Assembly: GCA_973895155.1 (NCBI GenBank)
Contig: OZ316895.1
Coordinates: 23,188,001 to 23,252,000, forward strand
Reading direction: 5' to 3'
Length of the DNA stretch: 64,000 nucleotides
DNA from: Marsupella aquatica
Taxonomy: Eukaryota; Marchantiophyta
The notes beneath the pieces were generated by a model. It was not told the DNA's origin. It worked only from the letters and a program-made list of their open reading frames with translations, and ran no database searches. How positions within the stretch are numbered: the first letter of the stretch is position 1; every line of letters starts with the position of its first letter. This document shows positions 23,440 to 37,874 of this stretch, one piece after another. The position numbers and the translations under genes are program-made.

Positions 23440-23628
23440 ATGAAGACTCGGGTGATTTTGCTTGTTGCTTTCATCTGTGTTTATGTTGTTGATTTTCAGA
23501 CTAATCAACTACGAGCCATCCATATATATCACTGTGGCTGTCACCAAAGCATTTGGTTATCAAGCACGTACAGTTTACCAACTGCGATTGGAGATTCAAA
23601 ATACCAGTCTAGGGTAGATATGGATTGA
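23440..23628 (+). CDS. Possible small secreted peptide (62 residues), unrecognised
   Basis: The frame begins MKTRVILLVAFICVYVV, a good signal-peptide-like start, and ends after 62 residues. The mature part would carry a CGC motif (HCGCHQ) and no recognisable domain. Directly upstream are a TATATAT at about 23402-23408 and a telo-box-like AAACCCTAA at 23429-23437. Against it: the TATA element is only about 30 bases from the ATG, and there is no homology I can name. An intron after TTTTCAG, or no gene at all, are both possible. Confidence 0.25.
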   Translation: MKTRVILLVAFICVYVVDFQTNQLRAIHIYHCGCHQSIWLSSTYSLPTAIGDSKYQSRVDMD

Positions 23629-23639
23629 TTTCATGGAAC

Positions 23640-26600
23640 GTACGAGATAGTGGACCTAGAATCTTGTGGATCAGAAACAAGCTTTAATTTGCACATAATT
23701 ATCGTCGTGTGCGCAGGCACAAGTCATAGTAACTATATACTCTAGAGCGCGGACCATCTGATAACATTCAATGTTTAAAATACATGTAAAGTGTTGTTTA
23801 AGTAACACTAATTCTTGCATGACGGCCGAGTATTTTAGGGTCTAACACCAATTCACTAGAGTAGCCAAAAAAGTGTTTCACCAGAATTAGTTAGTAGCAC
23901 TCACTATTTTCCATCAACAATGTAGGTTCTCTCTAGCTACACTACTGACAAGTTGTGCCAAGATCACACTGTATGGGCCAGGGTGCTTAAATAGGGGAAG
24001 GTATACGGAGAGGTGTCCCACTCTTGAATGTGCTCATTTTGGCCTTGGCTCATTTTGGCCTTCAGTTGGCTCATTTTGACTACTTGTTTCGGCATTGGAT
24101 CATGTCGACTACTCATTTCAAAGTCAGCTCGTTTGGCTGCTCATTTCTGCTTCCATGGTGGAGGATTAGGCCATATATGATGCACAATATATTCCATAAA
24201 TCTTTACAAAAATATATTCCATAAAATTAACACTCTAACAGCGTGTTTGTACAAAAATCTGCACAAATTAACACTCTAACTCTTGGTTAACTCTCTAACA
24301 GTGTTTCTTTGAATTCTTTCTCACAATTTGATATAGTTGAGGATCTAGCTTTGGTTCATTTGTGCTTGGTTTATCTCTCTAACGTTTTGGGTCTCATTCA
24401 TTAATTTCAGTTTCTAGCACTCATTTTGGTTTGTTCAGTTGGTGCTCACCAGTTTGTTAATTTTTATCCAATTGAGACTCTAACAATGCTCTGGCTCTAA
24501 GACTTGCTAGATTTCTGTGTTCAGTTTATGCTCGGTTTTGATTCAGGACAACCGGCTGATTTTGGCTAGTGGGGTGGGAAACTGGCTAATGGAATTGAAG
24601 ACGAGAAAAACCTATACAAAATTCCTAAAACTGATTGAAGATTCTCAGTGAAAATGTAATGAATTTTTCCCACTAGCCAGGGTAAAGCGGATTAACTTAT
24701 ACGGTCACCAGGGAGATTTGAGAGTTTATTATTTAGTACTTTGCCATGAAAATTAGCGAGATTTACTAATTATATGTCATGCTTTTCATTTTATTGAGTA
24801 CAATTTTAGCCAAATATAGGTCAGGTTAGTTTCGGTGACAATAAAATAGAAATGAGGGCATGTTAGGGAAGTTTTCTAGTTTTCTGTTTGTCCTTTATTC
24901 GAAAATTTGGTCACTGAGCACTTAATTTGTCAAACATGGTGTTACATCCTGGCTTCAATAGTTTCAAGTTTTTAAGAACAAGAAAACTCAGGGCTTGCAT
25001 TTGCCATCCAATTTCGCTACTTTTCATGGCAAAACAATAAATCTCAATTTTGGAGATTTCTGCTCTTCTAGTCAAGAGAGTTGTCAAGACCCGTGACTGG
25101 AAGACGTGCTTGCGGCTCAAGAATGTCGTTGCAGCTACCCAATTCATGAATTGGATAGGCCGGGTCTACGGGCATGATAAGTGATTCGTGGTAGCGACAC
25201 TTTGAGAGCCTGTCATCGTCATCCGTTGAGCTCGCGAAATCCTCACATGGATGAATCATTCCGGCCCTCATCAATCGTTGATTTCATTCCCTTCGGCTGT
25301 GACTTGGCTGATTAGAAAGACCGACCGAAACAATAGTAGCAGATCGATCCCATTTACATGATTACTACTGTTCGTTGCTGTGTGATCGATGGCGGCGCAA
25401 ATTGTAATCATCAATGTTGTTTAGACCCTGATTACCAGCTGTGCAGAGATTCAGAGTCCATGTCTGTGATAAATCAGCTGTTCTCCGTGAGCTCACGATG
25501 TCCAAGAAAGCCTGAACTTTCATGTAGACCTGTCTGTAATAGATCGGCTCTCCTGTGACTCGCGATTGGGAAGGGCAGCAAGGAGTTCATGGCACTAAAC
25601 GTTACAATTGCTGCTGGACCATTTGGAATAGGAGTAGTACTAACTAAGCTTTGGTGAAAGAAAACAAAGGTGAGTCGAACGAAGGAAATTGTATTAATTA
25701 GGGGCCTCCCACGTTGTCCGGTTAGAATGGTGCACTAAATGCCATGGAATAGTTTCGCATTAGTTTGCAAGCCAGAGATTTTCTCCGTCTCTTGAACCAG
25801 ATTATCGAGCTGCACGTTATAATACCGTTTCAGACTCTGCATTGTTTAACAAGGAGATTACTTTGCGAGTTACTCTTCCTCAAAGTAACGTTACTCAATC
25901 CAAGAAACGTCACACAGAGTGATGGCCATTATCCACAGGCTTAATTGATAGGATTTCTATAATATACTAAAACAGCTCAATGAATCATAGATCGAACGAA
26001 TCAGATATTCTTGCATGGAGATATATGGTTGGACTCGTCGACAGGTCATGGGTTCTTAGCTGGGGGCATCGAGGGAACCAGGTGTCGGTAACGTTGACAT
26101 ACTAAAGCTTCTCTTTCAATGATAACAATTTCAGCGACCTGAGATTGACCTGCCTACGTACTGGAAACAAGGTAGCAATACATCAGGCATACTTCAGACT
26201 CTGATGCAACTCATAGAAAATCGGTGCTGCATAATTGGAGACAGAGCGACTGGATATACCGGTAAGCTAGCTGCTGGCACGTTACCCCCTCATGTTCGGG
26301 CTTTCTGAAAACCGGTTTGACAGAGGAGGAAACGTTCGAGAGCCATGACTATTCTGAACTCCACGATGCTGATTGACATAGAGCTGGACCACGGACTCTA
26401 CAGGCCAGTCGGAATTTGCGAGGAATGGGCGGTATCCTCAAGCGTTTGCGTCCAAGTTCCCTCCTAAATGACGTCGGTGCACTCATGACCTTCGCTAGCA
26501 GTCTATTATCCCATTCCAAATTGTGAAGTGCTTACTGCGGGTACGTGCATTGGATAGGAGAAGACAAATCCATGACCTGCGAAACAGGGGGCGAATTGCG

Positions 26601-27100
26601 GTACACTGTCGACTCGACTTTATCTAACATGTCAATTGCCTGACGGGGCCGGTCGGAATTTGTAATAATAAAACTCCGCCGACTCACGTTGTCGAAGCCA
26701 TGGAAGAGAAACGACGCCATGCAGTCGCGAGAATCTTTTAAATTATTTGCACCGGCGCTCTTCTTCTTGAAGGATGGAGCAGTGTTCATCAGATGGGTGT
26801 GAGAGATTGTGATTGATTGCCGCACGAATTTAGTGGCCCCCCATTTCGATCACCACAAAATAATCAGTCGCAGACTTCTTGGTCGTACTCCCGACCTAGT
26901 GTGCCAGAGGAAAAACAGTAGATCACATCCGGCGCTCCCGCAATTTACGCACGGGAGAGAATAGTGCGAACATTGTGTAGTGGACCACCGGAGCTCACAC
27001 CACGAAAGAGAGTGAAGTGGTGGATCGATCCAAGAGGACCACAACCCAGGAAGAGAGGAAAGTAGGCTGGGCGATTGGCTGCGCGCTAAGTCATTCCTGG
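23640..27100. other. Spacer upstream of the endoglucanase gene
   Basis: No gene is recognised. Between about 24010 and 24140 the words GGCTCATTTTGGCC and GACTACT.ATTT repeat loosely. Further on the sequence is AT-rich and unique. The part from about 27100 probably holds promoter and 5' untranslated sequence of the GH9 gene, with a candidate TATA (TTATATAA) near 27507-27514. Confidence 0.35.
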
Positions 27101-27664
27101 TCAGAGCGAGAGGAACTCGTACATATTAAAAATAGGGCCGTTGGCGGCGTAGTGGAGGTTTTTGATACACTGTTTGTCCCTACTCCTATTTAAGGTCGCA
27201 ATTGTTTCGCCTTAGGGGTCTTCGTGTTGCTTTTGGCTGCACACACAGTCGCCCTGCTGTATGTCCTGACCAAGGGCGTAAGTCGTCTTTAGCAGGCCCA
27301 TATCCAGGAGCTCGAGGCAACTAAATTTGGCGCCCATAAAATCGATCATGAAAAAAATCGGGGGCTTTTACTGGGCCCGCCCGCCCAGCTCGGAGATCTC
27401 CAAATTTTTAGATTGTTGAACAGTCCAGTTTTGTAATCTGATTTGATTTGCCACTATTTCTGGGGCTGAGTGCAGGCCTTTGGCTCTGATCGATGATCGA
27501 CCTTTGTTATATAACTGCAGCTCAGCGTCACACCTGACGAACTCCAGTCTTCCTTCAAGCCGTTCGCCGTGCATTGGGTTCTGGTTTTCCGGGACGCAGA
27601 CCGCAATCCGAAGGGTCTTCAGTGAGAGAACGCAACGCATATCACAACTTCGATCGAGCCTTGA

Positions 27665-30253
<2,589 letters not shown>

Positions 30254-30635
30254 TTATCCTCCACTGTCTCCTACTCTGGTAAGTGCTCTGTATTCCTGTC
30301 TTTGATCGAACATGAGTCTTTTATTTCTATTCTTGGGTCCAATCCTAGCTACTCTGTCATGACTCATTTATAAATAAGACTCATGCACTCCTGTGTTGTG
30401 TATGTTTGCGCCTTCCTTCCCATTCACAAAGTTGTGTACGTCCTCTTTGGCCAGTTCTTGTGGGAAACCTCACCACGCAAGTGTGACGTAAAACCTTTAG
30501 CCTCCGCCAAACAGATCCTGATGGATGCAAGTCTGGAATACTGTTCCCTCGATATTATTTGCCTTCAATCCGCATAAGTTCTTGCTGTCTGATTCATGGT
30601 TGGGGAAAATCGGGGAAAATCAATTCTAGAGTCTA

Positions 30636-30641
30636 AATAAA
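30636..30641 (+). promoter_or_regulatory. Candidate polyadenylation signal of the GH9 gene
   Basis: AATAAA lies 383 bases after the GH9 stop. Another lies near 30711. Choice between them, or the looser AAATAAG near 30371, cannot be made from sequence. Confidence 0.3.
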
Positions 30642-31283
30642 GTCTATTCTGCAAAATGGCCTGCACACCAGTGAATCATAGAGCCAACACCTGAAACAGA
30701 ATTGACCCTCAATAAAAAACGCCACGAATTACCTCTGGAGTTCTCTTCAGTTTGAATTCAAACTTCTCTTCGTAGACAGATGGGTCGTTTCTACTCTGTT
30801 GAGTCGGAAACAGAGTCCTCGCCTATGTGCTCATCCGTCGATCAGTCTATCTCAGATGGCATATGAAGTCCAGTTTTGTAGAATTTTGTAGTTTCGGGAG
30901 TTGTGGGGGACCTGCCGAATCAGGGTAGCACCCCGTAATTCACATGCCTTCTCTCTTGATTGTCTCTGTCACGCTTGTCTTTGTCACGCTGAAGTTGAAG
31001 GTGGTACGGCAGTAATGCAAAAGACCCACCGATGTGGTGATAAGTGAACAGTACTCAAATCACGAGGCTTATTCTACAAACGCAATCTGTTTCTAAATTA
31101 GTACAGTGCATGCGCGAATTCTCGTCCACATCCCGCAGTTTCTTGAAGTTCCAAATTTTGAGTTCTCCTCACCTTGTCAGATCAGCGACGTCTTCAGGTT
31201 TTACTTTGCTAGCCTGCATCGAAAAGAATGGCCAATATCGTACTTGCAAGATTCTAAACACTGGACGTTGTATGGAACTGCAG

Positions 31284-31598
31284 GTACTGGTTCTTATGAA
31301 GCAGCTCTTGTCCACGTTACACAACACTTCGTTGAGAGCGGGTGACGTTTACTTCTTCAAATACAAGGGCAAGTCTCTTAGCAATTATGGCAGTCACCGC
31401 ACCTTTCAGGACTTCAGATTGGCCTTTGGATCTCTAGGAGGACTTGTCTACGGGCTTCGCCAAATCGGAAGCACCGGCAGTTTCACTGTCCCTGAATACC
31501 ACTCATCTCTCTTGCCGGGAGAGTCTATAAGCTTCGTGTACGTGACCATTCACTTTACGCCCACCCGTCATAACGATCGACCAGACAAACTTTGGTGA
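31284..31598 (+). pseudogene. CBM49-like cellulose-binding exon, frameshifted
   Basis: Class C GH9 enzymes carry a C-terminal CBM49 domain that binds crystalline cellulose. Here a CTGCAG acceptor at 31278-31283 is followed by ...VHVTQHFVESG and a stop TGA at 31343-31345. Shifted by one base, the frame continues DVYFFKYKGKSLSN, then LAFGSLGGLVYGL, FTVPEY, SSLLPGESISFVYV and stops at 31596-31598. The LxGxLYGL and P-G-E-S-xxFVY pattern is the CBM49 signature. The shift falls on a GGG run at 31340-31342. Splicing from 30245 (GGCG|GTGCAT) to 31284 would keep phase with the GH9 frame. Broken exon or assembly error: not decided. Confidence 0.65.
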
Positions 31599-31599
31599 A

Positions 31600-33130
31600 C
31601 ACCTTACACCTTTGGACACAGGATGGTCTTCGGTGCCAATCAATCCTTGGCGTCACAGTGTCCGCTCTCGCAGTCAGGAAATTTTGTTGAATAGGGGCAA
31701 TCGGAAGTCTTTTGCTACGGTTCTCTCGTTCCTTCGACCCACCGATTGAGTTCATTTAGGATCATGGATAGGATTCAGAAGCTGAGCTGAGGTATCTTTG
31801 CATACCGGCCGCTCGAATCACTATCCCGCCCCACTGCTATAAAATATATAGAGTACAATGATAGACATAATTCAGCTGTCAAACTGGCGGGTTTTGCCTT
31901 TTGGTCAGCGCTCTTCAATTCTCCGTTGTCTATAATCGATCTCACGGCAGTCTCAATGGGACGTTCATTCTAGAACACCAATGTGGCGATTAATTGAGTC
32001 CTATTCGGATTCTTCCTATCCTTGATCAATGCCTCTTGTCTATCGAATGTTTTTCAATTTTATAATCTACTAACTGCTAAAAGACCTCGCCAAAAGTCCC
32101 GTCTATCTAACTTTTTTTCAATTTCTCGGCTCGTGTAACGTCTCGTGGCGACAAAATCGTATCAAATCTCCAAATTTCTGAAACGATTCTGCTCTTCAAA
32201 ATGGTTGAATTCCACTTTTGCCGAAGTCCAATCAATGATAAACCCATTACAGAAACACGTAAAGACGAAACAATCGAAGTGTGTAAAGAGGATTGTACCA
32301 AGCGACCACGAACACCCTGTAAATTCGTTTGAATTGTGTCCCTGTATCTGTAAGCAGGGAGGAAAGCGGCGTGACTCTAGGGAGATCTGTGCACATTTGT
32401 CACTACTTCTTTGAAAAGATAATCTAGACCAGTTGTGATGGAAGACAAAGATGACAGCATGGTTGACAATGTGGAGTTATTAAAAAGTTCTTAGAGATTT
32501 CGCCTTTTCGTTAATCACATATGACTCAAACTTCTACAGTGAACTTCCTGTATGCACTCTACTATACTCACTGCCGCTCGTGTCTGACAAGCCATAAGAT
32601 TATTTACACTTATGAATGTCAAATGACTTGGCAATGGGCGATTGCGGCACATGTGACTTCTATTCAGATTCCAATTGTAAAGTTGAGTACTTGATAAATC
32701 AAGAGAGGAAGCTTGGCCAAGTTTTGTCAGTATTGGTAAAGACTTTTAATGAGGTGGAATTTGGCAAATTTTTGCCACGAAAGAAACCCGGGACCACAGC
32801 ACCCCCTGTCTCGAGGGACTGGGAGTATCTGTACACCCAGATCAACCCTCGATGGAACCTTGCCCCAAAGTGCCCTCACTAACAAGCACTAAGTGAGCTT
32901 CTGGCATGACAAGCAGCACTTCTCAGTTTCACAAATCTGCCATAGTGGTAAATTGGTCCAAAGTGGTGAATTGTTTTAAGTAAGTGGAGTCTAGCAAATT
33001 TTTGCCACTAATGAAAAGCTGGACCACTCCACTGAAAAAGGGATGGGGAGTATATGTAATGCGTTAATGTTGGCCTGGAGTCTGACGAACTAAAGAGAGT
33101 CTGCTATTTGGTTTCGTGTCTGTGTGCAGA
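31600..33130. other. Spacer with dispersed repeats
   Basis: No gene recognised. Two related segments at about 32720-32830 and 32940-33045 share GTGGAAT/GAGT.T.GCAAATTTTTGCCAC, then GGACCAC and GGAGTAT. They resemble the 6885-6950 segment. This is probably a non-autonomous element family. Confidence 0.4.
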
Positions 33131-33145
33131 TTTTATACTCCACAC

Positions 33146-34285
33146 ATGTCGTCTTTCGAAATTAACGTGCTCGGCCACCCCGTCGGGCCACAATCTGTTC
33201 GTATCTCAGTCCCTACTTTCAGTTCTAGATATAGTCCCCAGCTGTCTTTGCGTATAGCCGAAATGTTTCATTTTCCAACCTCTTTCTCCTCAAGTGTTAA
33301 CGAAATACATGAAACTATCTTCCCAGGATCCGAATTCAGAACATCGGACAACCGTGTGGGATTGTTCCCTGGTTTTGTGCAAAATTCATTGTATGTGATG
33401 GCTCTTACTGCAATGCTAAAGTTTGTAGCGAGTTGCAATTTATGGTTTGTGGGTCGAAGATATGTGTTGGCTATGTTGTCCATAGCATTGGTCAGGAAAT
33501 TCATTCAATCGTGACTGTCGCACTAGCTTCAGAATTTTGCTGCAGTTGGGACAAATGATCCTTTATGTGGAACCTGTCGAGTTGCACGATACCCGTCATC
33601 ACTTGAAAATTGAGTATCTAGACTCTCTACATAATTTGAGCAGTTTTGCTTAGTAGCATCGTGCTTACATTCGCTCATTGAACAGGAACGGAGCTGTAGA
33701 AAGGGAGAGTTCAGCCGAGCGAAGATGAGCGGGAAACGAGTGATTGATCTTGGTGCTGGATGTGGGCTCGCCGGCATCGGTGAGTATTTTGATATTTACA
33801 TCCTTGCCAAAGTGCATTTCCTCCATGATTGAACGAGTGGACAAGCCGTAACATGTAAGAGATACTGAATGCCGTCAGCCTGGAATTTGTTATCTTGAAT
33901 AGCTGAATTTCCAATATTCATTAATTAGTCAGGTGGTTAGCAAGACTGCATGGAAGCGTAAATAGCCGGACTGGAAGAGTTGATTATTCTTCTTTTTACT
34001 TTTTGTTGTGATATAGTCTAGACAGCATTACTAGTATGGTAGGACCTACAATCATTAGTGCTGGCCTTTCTGAGAATGGTGGTAAGAGCGGTTATTAGGA
34101 ATTGCGCTCGCCATCTCCAATGTCGTGTTATAGCAGAGAACTATTTAAGAAGTATAAAGCTCATTTCCAGGCTATTCTTTTCAGGTTGAATCGGTAATGT
34201 GGAGATTGCTGAGCTGGACTGGGGGAATGACGACCACATAGCTGCATTTGACCAACCATTTGAAAAGATTTTAGGCACAGACGTG
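33146..34285 (+). pseudogene. METTL21-type (putative protein-lysine) methyltransferase, broken
   Basis: Class I SAM-dependent methyltransferase of the METTL21/EEF1AKMT group. Exon 1 (33146-33200) encodes MSSFEINVLGHPVGPQSV. Exon 2 (33340-33390) holds the family motif TTVWDCSLV. Exon 3 (33686-33776) reads CRKGEFSRAKM then GKRVIDLGAGCGLAGI, the SAM-binding motif I. A later piece (about 34185-34285) reads NVEIAELDWGNDDHI and ILGTDV. Exon 2 carries one base too many near TTTTGTGC for phase with exon 3. The segment between motif I and AELDWG (normally the acidic TDxxxVLPLL loop) is missing. A stop precedes the last piece, and the C-terminal exons were not found. Clearly family-derived, but not an intact gene. 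Confidence 0.7.
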
Positions 34286-34289
34286 GTGA

Positions 34290-36400
34290 GTTCTCTACCA
34301 GAGTATTCTGCTAGAAAAACTGTACTGATGTTTTAAAATTTTGGAGGAGAATGTCTAGATGTACAACACCGTTGACATAGATAGAAACACGCAGTATAAT
34401 CAGTCATTTCCCCTGTATATCGCGTCAGGCTTCAATAGGTACTGGTTGTCAAAGTAGGACTTTGTAGGTAATTCAGTTTGTAGCTTAGGTGTTAATCTAT
34501 TTTCTCCCTGGGAAGTTCTTTTGCAGAAATGATGAGTCCCTGTGCTTGTCTCGTCTGTTTTACCAATATTGATTGAATCTCATCCCACACGGACTTTTTT
34601 GGAGAGGCATAAAAAAGCACCCAATTTAATTACATAGTAACCAACTCCGAATTGTACGTAAATCGAGTTCGAGTCAATGTGATATATTTGCAGTGAATTG
34701 ATGCAGGAGTTTAGATTAGCAAACATGCCAGAGAAACAATAGCCTGCGCTCCCACCTCCATCTCTTCTCCTGTTTCTCTCAACTCTTCGAAATCTACTTC
34801 AAAGGGTTTTGTATAAGCTCATGACCAGGCGAACAACTTATTCGGTGTGCAGATGCACTAGAGGGATGCCGATCCTAACCCAGGACCCCAGGTCTCTCTA
34901 TCCGGAGTGGACATACCAAGTGTACCCATAGTAAGTAACTCGACCTACCAAGTGTACCCGTAGCATAGTAACTTGGCCCAGCAAGTGCGCCCCTAGTAAA
35001 GTAACTTCACCCAGACGTTGAATTTAGCCACAGCGAAAACAGAGAACTTTGCTTGTCTGTTGCAAAGTGAGGACATCAACTTCCAAAGCAGCCTTGTCCA
35101 TGTTCCTGGTAGTAACGTGATGTTCACCTGTTTAACTCAACTTACAAATATGTTCCAGAAGTTGAGGTGAATGCCTTGGAAAAACAGAAAGCCGCAATTG
35201 GATCACAGTTATTGCCTCAATTTCCTGAAATAGCTCAGCTTACAAGGTAGCCAGTCTGAAATACCCCTTATCGAACAGGTGTCATCGACAAACTGTCCAC
35301 TCTTACTTTGCCGAAGACATGGCGAAAAATCAATTCTGTATGATACATGTCGATATAAAATTCTGCATGATGCACCTTGTGTAAATGCTTTCATTGGCGG
35401 CCCAGCTTGAAATTTTCATCAAATCGAAACCGAGAAAGCCCTATCATAAACGTAACCTGACATGCTTGTGTCTATTAGAATTAAATTGAGTTCAACTCCA
35501 TCATCTCGTAGAAGATACGTTTCCATAGAGTTCAAGCCACACACACGGGTATCATGCAAACAAGATTAGTGCATCAATCTGTAATGAAACAAAGCTTATG
35601 AACTTCAGAGAGCTCAACACGAACTACATCTCAGTCCCGAAGGAGGAACATCCATCTCCATCTCCACAGCTCCATCCAATCATTTTACTTCCTTGCTTCA
35701 TTCTACTTAGTTGATGTCTTATGATTTTTTCATTGCTTAAACGAACCTGCAATGCCCTGCAAATAATCACATACTGGAGGAGCATCGACAAATTCTCGAG
35801 TGGGAGAAAAACAAATATCAATGAGATGTCAGAGTCTATTTAGCTCTTTTCAGGTGAAAGGTCATGGAAGTAGGTGGGGACGACCTTGAGCTAGTCTCGA
35901 GGTCCTGTGCAGTAAGAGCAACAAATGACAGCATGGATCAAATTTGACGACCTTGAGCTAGTCTCTAGGTTCCCTCTGGACTGCTGTAAGGTCAACGAAT
36001 GAGAGCATGGATCAAATTTGATGACAGACCGGTAGTCCAAATTTTGACCAATTGAAGAGGGCAAAATGAAACATGCTGACACAAACATGAGACACGCCTC
36101 ATCTTTTTAAAGAGAATATCAAAGACCCGACATTGACTGTAAATTTTGGCAAGCACTGAAAACTGGAAACGGCCTGTAAACGCAGTACAATGATCTCGTG
36201 CATTCGCAACCACTACGTCCGAAAGTTCAGAAAACGACCTAGCCAACTCTCCATCGCGTACAATATTACAGCTATAAAAGAATACAGTAAGAATCCTGAA
36301 AAGCTTGTAGGTCAACTGAGCAACAGCAACTGGAAGAAATTGGCGGTTCCCGTCATTGTTTACTCAAATTGAACACTTGAAAAATGCAGAAAGCTGTGTG
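34290..36400. other. Spacer between the methyltransferase relic and RPL10
   Basis: No gene is recognised. Around 34915-35000 a CCTACCAAGTGTACCC.TAGTA-like motif repeats three times. The right end probably contains 3' untranslated sequence of RPL10. Confidence 0.35.
35881..36023. repeat. 67-bp tandem duplication
   Basis: Two copies begin CGACCTTGAGCTAGTCTC and end GCATGGATCAAATTTGA. They start at 35881 and 35948 and differ at several positions. Confidence 0.8.
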
Positions 36401-36410
36401 GCGGAGTGTA

Positions 36411-37175
36411 TTATTGAGGCGCTTGTCCTGCTTCCTCCTCCAGCTTGGCAACATACGCCTTCAGGGTGAAGACCAGCTCACGACCTGGTCCTTGTAGAGT
36501 CCCGACAAGATTTGATGCAGGACCTTGGAGACCACCAAGAAGCTTGGAGAATAGCTCTGCTCGGGTGGGCATCGACTCTAACTCCTTGAAATCCTCGGGC
36601 GCGTAGAACTTCCCCTCAAACACTGCCCCGGTAAAATCTGTCTCCAACTTGAACTCCTTTTGCAAATCCCTGTAGGGCTTGATAGCAGCTGGAATCTCCT
36701 CCGAATGCACGAACAACCAAGCATTCATGCCCTTCAATGCCGGCTTCAGTGCCTCCCACTTCGTACCTTCGATGGCCTTGCCAATGAGCTTGTTCTTCGC
36801 CACGATAAGAGTCGAAGTTTCAGGCAGAGATTTCCTAAATGTCTGGAATTGCTTCACTGTGAGGCCGCTATACTTGATTCCGGCTACAAGTTGCGCTCCT
36901 TCCAGCTGCTGCCTCGCTTTCTCGACCGTGGCCTCCTTCTTCTCCCGGCTCAGCGCAGCCTCGACAGCCATAGACTCGAGACCGGTGGTCTTCGATTTCC
37001 GAGGCATTGAGATGACGCAGCCATTTTTGGTTCCTAGGAAGGTCGATCTCAAGCTCAAACTGGTCCTCTCCTCTCCTCGTCCCGTGCGTGAGGAGGGTGA
37101 CGAGCTGACTCCATTGGGGCTGCTGCACGACGACGACGCGCAAACTAGTGCCTGCGCTGCTGCTGCCATAGCCAT
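36411..37175 (-). CDS. RPL10: Chloroplast 50S ribosomal protein L10 (uL10c), nucleus-encoded
   Basis: Component of the L10-L7/L12 stalk of the plastid ribosome, which recruits and stimulates translation factors. Single exon, 254 residues. The first 60-70 residues are Ser/Arg-rich without acidic clusters, a typical chloroplast transit peptide. The mature part begins near EAALSREKKEATVEKA and shows bacterial-type L10 features: GLTVKQFQTFRKSLPETST, VAKNKLIGKAIEGT and a C-terminal helix (about LVGTLQGPGRELVFTLKAY) that would hold L7/L12 dimers. Start is the first ATG (MAMAAAAQALV). An AAACCCTTTG telo-box-like element lies at 37220-37211 on the gene strand, as is common in ribosomal protein promoters. 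Strong hairpins lie 150-300 bp upstream. Confidence 0.94.
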   Translation of the reverse strand: MAMAAAAQALVCASSSCSSPNGVSSSPSSRTGRGEERTSLSLRSTFLGTKNGCVISMPRKSKTTGLESMAVEAALSREKKEATVEKARQQLEGAQLVAGIKYSGLTVKQFQTFRKSLPETSTLIVAKNKLIGKAIEGTKWEALKPALKGMNAWLFVHSEEIPAAIKPYRDLQKEFKLETDFTGAVFEGKFYAPEDFKELESMPTRAELFSKLLGGLQGPASNLVGTLQGPGRELVFTLKAYVAKLEEEAGQAPQ

Positions 37176-37338
37176 GCTCTCAATTCCTTCTCCAAATCTG
37201 CTTTCGCTTCAAAGGGTTTACGTTCTTGTATTGTGTTTGGGTTTGAGCAGATAAGGCATTTTGTAGGTTACACGACGTTACACCCACCTTACACCCACAT
37301 CCCAGCATACACTCGGGCATTTTGCTGGTTACACAACC

Positions 37339-37429
37339 TTACATGCACGTTACACCCATATCCCAGCATACAGTCGGCTCTGCCTAAGAGCCAACTGTAC
37401 CCTGGGATATGGGTGTAACGTGCATGTAA
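37339..37429. repeat. 43-bp-arm inverted repeat upstream of RPL10
   Basis: Left arm 37339-37381 and right arm 37387-37429 are near-perfect reverse complements (about 3 mismatches) around a 5-base loop. They share TTACATGCACGTTACACCCA and TATCCCAG. A further diverged copy of the left arm lies at about 37267-37315. Confidence 0.88.
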
Positions 37430-37430
37430 C

Positions 37431-37472
37431 CAACAAAGGGTCTATGACTCGCATGTCATAGACCCTTTGTTG
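37431..37472. repeat. Perfect 18-bp inverted repeat (hairpin)
   Basis: CAACAAAGGGTCTATGAC (37431-37448) is followed by a 6-base loop and its exact complement (37455-37472). It abuts the larger hairpin. Parts of the arm (TAGACCCTTTGTT) recur in the downstream 120-bp array. Confidence 0.9.
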
Positions 37473-37479
37473 TTGCCGC

Positions 37480-37800
37480 TCCTCAAAATTACCCATGTCA
37501 TGGAGACCCAAGGGCAAAGGCCGGAAACTTTTCAGGACCTCATGACCCAAGGTCAAATGCTAGAAACTTTTATGCCCTTGAGGTTGTCAACTCGCATATG
37601 ATAGACCCTTTGTTTTGTGGCCCTCAAGAAAACTCATGTCATTGAGACTCAAGGGCAAAGGCCCGAGACGTTTCACTACCTCAAGACCGCCAACTCGTTG
37701 TGATGGACCCTTTGTTTTGCAGCCCTCAAGATAACTCATGTCATGGAGACCCAAGGGCAAAGGCTGGAAACTTTTCGGCCAGTGAGGTCCCAAACTCTGC
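37480..37800. repeat. About 120-bp tandem array, 2.5-3 copies
   Basis: Units contain CTCATGTCATGGAGACCCAA, GGGCAAAGGC.GGAAACTTTT, and ATAGACCCTTTGTTTTG.. GCCCTCAAGA. The last motif recurs near 37602 and 37705 and matches the hairpin arm at 37455-37472. Confidence 0.8.
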
Positions 37801-37874
37801 CAAACACAAAAACAATGCACACCTGTTGTCAATTGTGCCCATCTTGGGAAGCAGGGAAGCAGAAGATACTCTTA

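Noticed and set aside
36679-37254. 191-codon open frame on the plus strand opposite RPL10
   Set aside because: It is the antisense shadow of the RPL10 coding sequence and has no family resemblance.
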